A stretch of 64,000 nt of DNA from NCBI RefSeq assembly GCF_001423905.1, contig NZ_LMPQ01000010.1:449119-513118 (forward strand), written 5' to 3'. Position numbers and translations under genes: made by a program. Within the stretch, counting starts at the first letter, position 1, and every line of letters starts with the position of its first letter. This DNA is from Frigoribacterium sp. Leaf186. Lineage in GTDB: Bacteria > Actinomycetota > Actinomycetes > Actinomycetales > Microbacteriaceae. The notes below the pieces were generated by a model, which saw only the letters and a list, made by a program, of their open reading frames with translations, did no database searches and had not been told where the DNA came from. Shown here one piece after another: positions 58,260 through 64,000 of the stretch.

Positions 58260-59621
58260 TCAGGCCGCCGGGCCGCCGCCCGGCTCGTCCGGCCCACCCT
58301 GGGCCGCGGCCTCGGGGTGCGACGGAGGCGGCGTGACCCGGACCGTCGCGATGCGGTAGCCGTCGGTCTCGACGACCTCGAGCGTGTGCTCGTCGACCGA
58401 CACGGAGTCGCCGACCACCGCGAGCCTTCCCAGCCGGTCGAGGATGTACCCGCCGACCGTCTCGTAGCGCCCGTCGGGCAGGGTCAGCCCGAGCATCTCG
58501 TCGAGCCCCTCGACGATCAGGCCGCCCTCGACGTCGCGCGTGCCGCCCGGCTCGAAGCCGACCTCGGTCGCGGCGCCCGCGTCGTACTCGTCGTAGATCT
58601 CGCCGACGAGCTCTTCGAGCAGGTCTTCGAGGGTGATGATGCCGTCGGTGCCGCCGTACTCGTCGATGACGACGGCGATCTGGTGGCCGTCCTGACGCAT
58701 CGTCGTGAGGGCCGCCAGCACCTTCGTCGTGCCGGGCAGCGCGAGGATCGGACGCACGATGTCGGCGATGGCCGGCTCGTCGGCCACGCTCTCGCGGCGC
58801 GCGGCCGGCACCGCGGCCATGAGGTCGCGCACGTGCACGAAGCCGAGCACGTCGTCGACGTCGCGACCCGTGACGGGGTAGCGCGAGTGGGGCAGGTCGA
58901 GCACCTCGTGGTACCCCTCGGAGGCGCGGGTCGCCCCGGTCAGGAACGCCACGTCGTGGCGTGGCCGCATCGCCTCGGCCACCCGGCGGTCGTCGGCCCG
59001 GAACACGTCGGTCAAGATGGTCCGGCTCTGCTCGTGGATGTCACGGTTGCTCGAGATGAGGTCGCGCACCTCGTCGGCCGAGACCTCGTCACCGCGCTCC
59101 TTCGGGTCGAGCCCGAGCAGGCGGACGACGCCGTTGGTCGACACCGACAAGAGCCAGATGAGCGGACGCATCAGCGTCGCGAGCCCGTTCAGCGGAGGCG
59201 CGAGCACCTTGGTGAAGGCGACCGACTTCTGCATCGCGATGCGCTTGGGCACGAGCTCGCCGAACACCAGCGACAGGTAGGCGATGACGACGGTCATCCC
59301 GATGACCGACACCGTCGAGGCGGCACCCGGCGACAGGCCGAGCGACTCGAGCCCGGGCACCAGGTCGGGCGCGATGGTCGAGGCGCCGTAGGCCGAGGAG
59401 AAGAAGCCCGCCAGCGTCACGCCGATCTGCACCGCCGACAAGAACGTGTTGGGGTTGCGGACGAGTGCGGCCGTCCGGCGCCCGCGCTCGCCCTGGGTCT
59501 CGATGGCCCGCACCTGGCTCTCGCGCAGGGTGACGATCGCCATCTCGGTGCCCGCGAACACCCCGCCGATCAGCACGAAGACCACGACGAGGCCGATGTT
59601 CACGAGGGTGTCGACGTCCAT
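58260..59621 (-). CDS. CNNM/CorC-type hemolysin-family membrane protein
   Basis: 453 aa. N-terminal DUF21/CNNM membrane domain ([60 protein letters not shown]), paired CBS domains ([48 protein letters not shown]) and a C-terminal CorC_HlyC domain. The family is linked to magnesium/cobalt efflux and resistance. ATG 59621 is leaderless-type: TAGCGT ends 6 nt upstream. Confidence 0.93.
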   Translation of the reverse strand: MDVDTLVNIGLVVVFVLIGGVFAGTEMAIVTLRESQVRAIETQGERGRRTAALVRNPNTFLSAVQIGVTLAGFFSSAYGASTIAPDLVPGLESLGLSPGAASTVSVIGMTVVIAYLSLVFGELVPKRIAMQKSVAFTKVLAPPLNGLATLMRPLIWLLSVSTNGVVRLLGLDPKERGDEVSADEVRDLISSNRDIHEQSRTILTDVFRADDRRVAEAMRPRHDVAFLTGATRASEGYHEVLDLPHSRYPVTGRDVDDVLGFVHVRDLMAAVPAARRESVADEPAIADIVRPILALPGTTKVLAALTTMRQDGHQIAVVIDEYGGTDGIITLEDLLEELVGEIYDEYDAGAATEVGFEPGGTRDVEGGLIVEGLDEMLGLTLPDGRYETVGGYILDRLGRLAVVGDSVSVDEHTLEVVETDGYRIATVRVTPPPSHPEAAAQGGPDEPGGGPAA

Positions 59622-59627
59622 GCCCCG

Positions 59628-59633
59628 ACGCTA
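59628..59633 (-). promoter_or_regulatory. -10-like box TAGCGT of the CNNM gene
   Basis: Minus-strand TAGCGT, 6 nt before ATG 59621. Confidence 0.55.
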
Positions 59634-59763
59634 TCGATGAACCGGCCGTGAGGGTGCCGGGCATCAGCCGAGCGTCCGCCGGGGGCTCCGTGTGGACCCT
59701 TCACGAAGCAGATCTGCGGTCACCGGTCAGTCAGCTCACAGGTCGGCCGGACGGCGGGACGCA

Positions 59764-59769
59764 TACCGT
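59764..59769 (+). promoter_or_regulatory. -10-like box TACCGT, leaderless
   Basis: TACCGT ends 7 nt before ATG 59777, as for zwf at 25376. Confidence 0.55.
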
Positions 59770-59776
59770 CCAGGGC

Positions 59777-59971
59777 ATGTCGACGCCTCCTGATCGCGGA
59801 CTGCCCGCCTACGTCCTCTCCGGCCTCGTGCTCGGGCTGCTCGCCGGGGTCGTCCTCGCGCTCGTGCTCGGGTGGTCCGTCGGGCTCGCGATCGGGTTCG
59901 GCATGGCCGGCGGCATCGCGGTCGGCGCCGTGCTATGGCTCGTGGTGCGCCCCGACAAGCGCCGGCGCTGA
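59777..59971 (+). CDS. Small two-helix membrane protein
   Basis: 64 aa: two Gly/Leu/Val-rich helices (YVLSGLVLGLLAGVVLALVLG and IGFGMAGGIAVGAVLWLVV) with a basic C-terminus. No family recognised. The start is set by the -10 box 7 nt upstream; the open frame further upstream has no protein-like composition. Confidence 0.65.
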   Translation: MSTPPDRGLPAYVLSGLVLGLLAGVVLALVLGWSVGLAIGFGMAGGIAVGAVLWLVVRPDKRRR

Positions 59972-59980
59972 CGACCGCGG

Positions 59981-60082
59981 CCGCGCCTCCTCACCCACCG
60001 CGCCCGCGCCTCCTCACCCACCGCGACTGCGCCGCCGCGCCCACCGCACCCGCGCCTCCTCGCCCACGCTGCCCGCGCCTCC
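59981..60082. repeat. Cluster of four reverse GGAGGCGCGG copies
   Basis: CCGCGCCTCC at 59981, 60004, 60050 and 60073, all in the same orientation, spaced 23, 46 and 23 bp (multiples of 23) within a TCACCCACCGCG-type tandem repeat. Densest occurrence of the dispersed motif in the window. Confidence 0.8.
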
Positions 60083-60119
60083 CTGGCGCCGGGCACCCCA
60101 CGGTGGCGCGCGTCACCGC

Positions 60120-60125
60120 TACCCT
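60120..60125 (+). promoter_or_regulatory. -10-like box TACCCT of the LacI regulator gene
   Basis: TACCCT ends 6 nt before ATG 60132. Confidence 0.55.
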
Positions 60126-60131
60126 CGGGGC

Positions 60132-61130
60132 ATGAAGGACGCCACGATCTACGACGTGGCGAAGCGCGCGGGCGTCTCGCACCAGACCGTCAGCCGGTTC
60201 TTGCGCGGGTTCGAGGGCATCCGCCCCGCCACGCGCGAGAAGGTCGAGCAGGCCCTCGCCGAGCTCGAGTACCGCCCGAACTCGGCCGCCCGGTACCTCC
60301 GGCTGCAGCGCACGAACCGCATCGGGCTGCTCGCCGACAACATGCACCAGTCGGGCCCGGCCCGCACGATCGCCGGGGCGACCGAGGCCGCCCGATCGCT
60401 CGGCTACGTGACCGACATCGTGTCGATGGACGGCGGCGACCAACGCTCGGTCGACGACGCCCTCGACCTGATGCTCGGTCAACAGATCGCCGGCATCGTC
60501 GTCACGGCGCAGACCGCGGTGGCCCGGTCGGCCCTCGAACGGCGGGCGATCACCGTGCCCGTCGCGCGCGACTTCGGCTTGATCCTCGAGGGCACGACCG
60601 AGTCGATCAACGAACACGCCGGCCGGGTCGCGGCCGAACACCTCGTCTCGCTCGGCCACCGCCGGGTCGCCTACGTGGCCGGGCCCGAGCAGTGGTTGGC
60701 CGCCCGCGAGCGCGCCGACGGGTTCCGTCAGGTGATCGCCGCGTCAGGAGGCGCGGTGACGGTCACCGACGTCGGCGACTGGTCCGCGGCGGCCGGCTAC
60801 GACATCGGGCTGCGCCTCGCCACCCGGACCGACGACTTCACGGCCGTCGCCGTCGCCAACGACGCGATGGCCATGGGGCTGCTCGCCGCCCTCGCCGCCG
60901 AAGGCGTCTCGGTGCCGCACGAGGTCAGCGTGGTCGGCAACGACGACGCCCCGGAGGCGCGGTTCATGGTTCCCTCGCTCTCGACGGTGGCCCTCGACTT
61001 CGGCTTCGAGGGCGCCCACGTCGTCACGTCGCTGATCGCCCGCATCGAGGGGCGCAGCCCCGACACGGCCGCCCGCCTGCCGGTGCCGACGCTCGTCGCC
61101 CGGGCCTCGACGGCTCCCGCGCGCGGCTGA
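60132..61130 (+). CDS. LacI-family transcriptional regulator
   Basis: 332 aa. The N-terminal LacI HTH (TIYDVAKRAGVSHQTVSRFLRG) and hinge (YRPNSAARYLR) precede a periplasmic-binding-protein-like sensor domain (NRIGLLADNM; VAVANDAMAMGLLAAL; VVGNDDAPEARF). The adjacent GH42 gene and a TGTTATCGA-type operator at 61560 suggest it represses galactoside use. Two dispersed-motif copies lie in the sensor domain (60747, 60953), the second within the conserved DDAPEAR loop. Confidence 0.92.
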   Translation: MKDATIYDVAKRAGVSHQTVSRFLRGFEGIRPATREKVEQALAELEYRPNSAARYLRLQRTNRIGLLADNMHQSGPARTIAGATEAARSLGYVTDIVSMDGGDQRSVDDALDLMLGQQIAGIVVTAQTAVARSALERRAITVPVARDFGLILEGTTESINEHAGRVAAEHLVSLGHRRVAYVAGPEQWLAARERADGFRQVIAASGGAVTVTDVGDWSAAAGYDIGLRLATRTDDFTAVAVANDAMAMGLLAALAAEGVSVPHEVSVVGNDDAPEARFMVPSLSTVALDFGFEGAHVVTSLIARIEGRSPDTAARLPVPTLVARASTAPARG

Positions 61131-61184
61131 GGCATGGGGCGCCGGCCGACCCGCGCCTCTCGGGCCCCGTCCGCCGCCGCTCAC

Positions 61185-61462
61185 CCCCGCGTCCGGCGCG
61201 AAACCCCTGCCTAGGCGCGCGTTCCACGCCGGAGCGCGGGGTCCACACGACACAAACTGCGGCTCCCGCCCGGCACGCCCGGCGCACCCCTTCATTCGGC
61301 GAGAAACCCTTGCCTAGGCGCGTGTTCCACGCCGGACCGCGGGGTCCGCACCACACGACCTGCGCCCTCCTGCCAGCACGTCCGGCGCACCCCCTCGTCC
61401 GGCGCAGAACCCCTGCCTAGGCGCGCGTTCCACGCCGGACCGCGGGGTCCGCACCACAGGAC
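61185..61462. repeat. 103-bp tandem array centred on GCCTAGGC (3 units)
   Basis: CCTAGGC at 61210, 61313 and 61416, exactly 103 bp apart. Units carry CACCCC, CCGGCG, GCCTAGGC, CGCCGG and GGACCGCGGGGTCC-type words in fixed order. The same word order forms the solitary palindrome at 36745. No protein-like frame. It fills most of the gap between the LacI and GH42 genes. Confidence 0.85.
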
Positions 61463-61516
61463 CCGCGCCTCCACGTCCCACAGAGGGGGCGCGCGGGCCG
61501 CCGTCGAAAGTGGGTC

Positions 61517-61546
61517 TTGCGCGGGTGGCGGGGCGTGGGTTACGTT
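61517..61546 (+). promoter_or_regulatory. Promoter of the GH42 gene
   Basis: -35 TTGCGC (61517-61522) and -10 TACGTT (61541-61546) with an 18-bp spacer, just upstream of the LacI-like operator. Confidence 0.6.
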
Positions 61547-61559
61547 CTCCGCAGACACC

Positions 61560-61577
61560 GATGTTATCGACAACATC
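61560..61577. promoter_or_regulatory. LacI-type operator upstream of beta-galactosidase
   Basis: GATGTTATCGACAACATC is an 18-bp near-palindrome around ATCGA, close to the TGTTATCGATAACA sites of LacI-family sugar regulators. It starts about 14 bp after the -10, so bound repressor would block initiation. Confidence 0.75.
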
Positions 61578-61605
61578 CAGGGACGCCACAGCGAATGCCA
61601 TGGTC

Positions 61606-61672
61606 GGCACGACCCCGGCACCACCCCCCGGCACGACCCCGGCACCACCCCCAGCACCATGCCGGAACCACC
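61606..61672. repeat. Direct repeats in the GH42 5' UTR
   Basis: CGGCACGACCCCGGCACCACCCC occurs in about two and a half copies, spaced 23 bp, within the leader between operator and start codon. Confidence 0.6.
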
Positions 61673-61732
61673 CCGGCCTCCCGTCGACATCGACCGTCGC
61701 CACCGCAGCCGACACACACGAACGGGTCAACG

Positions 61733-63988
61733 ATGACTTCTGCTCCACGCCACTCCGGGGTGCTCTTCGGAGCCGCCTACTACGCCGAGTACCAGCAGGC
61801 CGGCACCCTCGACCGCGACCTCGACCTGATGGTCGAGGCGGGCTTCACGGTGATCCGGGTGGGCGAGTCGGTCTGGTCGACGTGGGAGCCGCGCGAAGGC
61901 GAGTTCGACCTCGACTGGCTGCAGCCCGTGCTCGACGGGGCCCACGCCCGCGGCATCGACGTCGTGCTCGGCACGCCCACCTACGCCGTGCCGCCATGGC
62001 TGCAGGTGCGTCACCCCGAGATCGCGGCCGAGCGCACGACCGGCGTCCGTGCCGGCTGGGGCGCCCGGCAGGAGATGGACCAGAGCCACCCCGCCTACCG
62101 CTTCTACGCCGAGCGCGTCGTGCGGAAGGTCGTCGAGCGCTACGCGCAGCACCCGGCCGTGATCGGCTGGCAGGTCGACAACGAGCCCGGCAACGAGCGC
62201 CCGCGCAACGACCAGGTGTTCGACCGCTTCGTGGCCTGGCTGCAACGCAAGTACGGCACGGTCGAGCGCCTGAACGAGGAGTGGGGCCTGGTCTACTGGT
62301 CCCACCGCCTGACCGAGTGGTCGCAGCTCTGGCGCCCCGACGGCAACGTGCAGCCGCAGTACGACCTCGAGTGGCGTCGGTTCCAGGGCGAGCTGGCCGA
62401 CGAGCTGATCGCCTGGCAGGCCGCGGTCGTCCGCGAGTACGCCCGTGACGACCAGTTCGTGACCACCTGCATCTCGTACTCCCGGCCGCAGGTCGCCGAC
62501 GACCGCCTGGTCGAGAGCCTCGACGTCACCGCCGGCAACCCGTACTACAAGATGCAGGACGGCCTGACCGTCGGCGTCGACGTCCCCCGCGAGGCCGGCT
62601 GGTGGCACACGGGCGTCTGGGCTCTGCAGCAGTGGGGCGACCGGGCCTTCTCGTCGGCGCAGGCGCCGTTCCTCGTCACCGAGACCAACGCGCAGTCGAT
62701 CGGCGGCCCCTGGCAGAACCACCCGCCGTTCGACGGTCAGATCAAGCAGGCCGCGCTGGCGCTCGTCGCCCGCGGCGCCCGCATGGTCGAGTACTGGCAC
62801 TGGCACACGCTGCACTTCGGCGTCGAGACCTACTGGGGCGGCGTGCTGCCGCACAGCCAGCGTCCCGGCCGCATCTACCGCGAGGTCGCCGCGCTCGGGG
62901 CCACGCTCAAGGCCGTCGGCGGGGCGATCGACGGGCTCGAGCCCGACGCCGACGTGCTGATGCTCTGGTCGACCGACACCAAGTGGTCGTTCGAGACGTA
63001 CCCGCCGCTGGCGCGGGCCGACGGCACCCCCGACCCCGAGTCGTACCTGCACCTCTTCGACGCGCACTACCGCGGGCTCGCCGAGGTGGGCGCCCAGGTG
63101 CGCATCCAGCACGTGGCGCAGTTCGTCGCCGCCGACCCGGCCGAGCTGGCCGCGCGGTACCCGGTGCTCGTCGTGCCCGCCCTGTACGTCGTGGACGACG
63201 CCGCCCTCGCCGCGCTCACCGCCTACGCCGAGGCCGGCGGGCACCTCGTGGTCGGCATCCGCACGGCCTACGGCGACGAGCTCGCCCGGGCCCGCCGCGA
63301 CCCCGCGCCCGCCCGCCTCTCGGGCCCTGCCGGCGTCTGGTACGAGGAGTACACGAACCTCGACGAACCCCTCGCCGTCCACGTCGAGGGCGCCTACGCC
63401 CCGACCGCAGGAGGCGCGGGCACCGTCGCCGACGCCCCGACCCCAGGAGGCGCGGGCGCGGTCCCCGAGACCACCGACGGTCCCGGCACCAGCACCCCCA
63501 CCCAGGCCGCCGAGGCCCCCTTCGTCCTCGAGCCCGGCTCGGCCGGCACCCGCTGGGCCGACGTCCTGCAGGTCGACGACGCCACGGTCGTGCTGCGGGC
63601 CGCACCGACCGAGATCGGGGCCGACGCGCTGTTGACGACCCGCGCCTCCGGAGCCGGCCGCGTCAGCTACGTCGCGACGGTGCCGAACCCCGAGCTGTCG
63701 CGCTCGATCGCGCGCTGGCTCGTGCCGGCCACGGCGACCGGCGACTGGGCGGCGACCGAGACGGTCACCGTCACCACCGGTTCACGGACCGACGCCCCCG
63801 GGCTCGCGTTCGTGTCGAACTGGTCGGCCCACGAGGCCACGGTCACCACCCCCGCGGCCGTGTGCGACCTCGAGACCCACGAGGTCGTCGCCGCGGGCAC
63901 CACCCTCACGCTCGCCCCGCGCTCGGCCCACGTCTACGAGCTCGTCGAGGCGGCCGACCAGGACGAGGCGCCCGACACCACGGCGTAG
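61733..63988 (+). CDS. GH42 beta-galactosidase
   Basis: 751-aa intracellular glycosidase hydrolysing beta-galactosides. The TIM-barrel N-terminus is GVLFGAAYYAEYQ; acid/base Glu151 lies in WQVDNEPGN, nucleophile Glu317 in FLVTETNAQS, then trimerisation and C-terminal beta domains. A Gly/Ala/Pro/Thr insertion (about residues 555-595) holds two in-frame GGAGGCGCGG copies (63410, 63446), each read GGAG, making the protein longer than the usual roughly 680 aa. A third copy is at 63640 (reverse). ATG 61733 has only a weak Shine-Dalgarno. Controlled by the upstream LacI regulator by inference. Confidence 0.93.
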   Translation: MTSAPRHSGVLFGAAYYAEYQQAGTLDRDLDLMVEAGFTVIRVGESVWSTWEPREGEFDLDWLQPVLDGAHARGIDVVLGTPTYAVPPWLQVRHPEIAAERTTGVRAGWGARQEMDQSHPAYRFYAERVVRKVVERYAQHPAVIGWQVDNEPGNERPRNDQVFDRFVAWLQRKYGTVERLNEEWGLVYWSHRLTEWSQLWRPDGNVQPQYDLEWRRFQGELADELIAWQAAVVREYARDDQFVTTCISYSRPQVADDRLVESLDVTAGNPYYKMQDGLTVGVDVPREAGWWHTGVWALQQWGDRAFSSAQAPFLVTETNAQSIGGPWQNHPPFDGQIKQAALALVARGARMVEYWHWHTLHFGVETYWGGVLPHSQRPGRIYREVAALGATLKAVGGAIDGLEPDADVLMLWSTDTKWSFETYPPLARADGTPDPESYLHLFDAHYRGLAEVGAQVRIQHVAQFVAADPAELAARYPVLVVPALYVVDDAALAALTAYAEAGGHLVVGIRTAYGDELARARRDPAPARLSGPAGVWYEEYTNLDEPLAVHVEGAYAPTAGGAGTVADAPTPGGAGAVPETTDGPGTSTPTQAAEAPFVLEPGSAGTRWADVLQVDDATVVLRAAPTEIGADALLTTRASGAGRVSYVATVPNPELSRSIARWLVPATATGDWAATETVTVTTGSRTDAPGLAFVSNWSAHEATVTTPAAVCDLETHEVVAAGTTLTLAPRSAHVYELVEAADQDEAPDTTA

Positions 63989-64000
63989 GCGACCCGACCC

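Noticed and set aside
61185..61462. CRISPR-like array
   Set aside because: Units are 103 bp and similar over most of their length, with no short identical repeats alternating with unique spacers, and no cas genes are present.
61292..61748. Minus-strand frames giving repeated peptides in the 61.2-61.7 kb gap
   Set aside because: The repeated peptides are only the translation of the 103-bp DNA array; no start signal or family match.
851..63649. Dispersed 10-mer as KOPS or Chi-type polar motif
   Set aside because: 24 and 29 copies on the two strands show no orientation bias in 64 kb.

Overview
The window is very GC-rich (around 72% by eye), densely coded, and rich in Asp/Arg/Ala codons ending in G or C. 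Gene content (Lhr-Nei2 pair, factor-independent uricase with a split xanthine dehydrogenase, LuxS-Pfs, lactococcin 972-type bacteriocin, many leaderless starts) points to an actinobacterium, most plausibly of the Microbacteriaceae. I saw no rRNA, tRNA, CRISPR array, phage gene or transposase.

Layout. 1-7.95 kb: DNA repair (5'-truncated lhr, nei2) and two near-duplicate peroxiredoxins around a pyrimidine-dimer-glycosylase-family gene. 8.1-14.4 kb: an APC amino-acid permease and two paralogous membrane-anchored PQQ-type beta-propellers flanking a GNAT/small-membrane-protein pair. 14.5-19.5 kb: a leftward cluster of processive GT2 synthase, HlyD-like adaptor and GH81 beta-1,3-glucanase, predicted to make and trim an exported beta-glucan. 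20-28.3 kb: mixed housekeeping genes (HAD phosphatase, GH18-type lipoprotein, SDR, a divergent glucose-6-phosphate dehydrogenase, transglutaminase-like protein). 28.3-31.7 kb: a lactococcin 972-type bacteriocin with its membrane protein and ABC ATPase. 31.9-36.7 kb: lipoprotein, SLT-type lytic transglycosylase, AI-2E permease, esterase.

36.9-54.7 kb is a nearly complete purine catabolism island. Guanine deaminase-type enzyme and xanthine dehydrogenase make urate. Uricase, HIU hydrolase and OHCU decarboxylase make allantoin. Allantoinase, allantoate amidohydrolase and ureidoglycine-glyoxylate aminotransferase lead to oxalurate, and a fused AtzH-amidase plus a formamidase-family enzyme are candidates for the last steps. 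A DUF1275 membrane protein and an NCS2 permease provide transport, and an RpiR-type regulator sits in one operon. A TGAAAC-containing candidate operator recurs at three promoters of the island.

55-64 kb: luxS-mtnN (activated methyl cycle/AI-2), an aldo-keto reductase, a CNNM/CorC-type membrane protein, and a LacI regulator next to a GH42 beta-galactosidase with a LacI-like operator.

Three genome-wide layers stand out. (i) A non-palindromic 10-mer, GGAGGCGCGG, occurs about 53 times on both strands, inside and between genes. (ii) Convergent gene pairs are separated by nested palindromes in which one 7-10 nt word occurs twice forward and twice inverted. (iii) About twenty genes have a -10-like hexamer ending exactly 6-7 nt before the start codon, the signature of leaderless transcripts.
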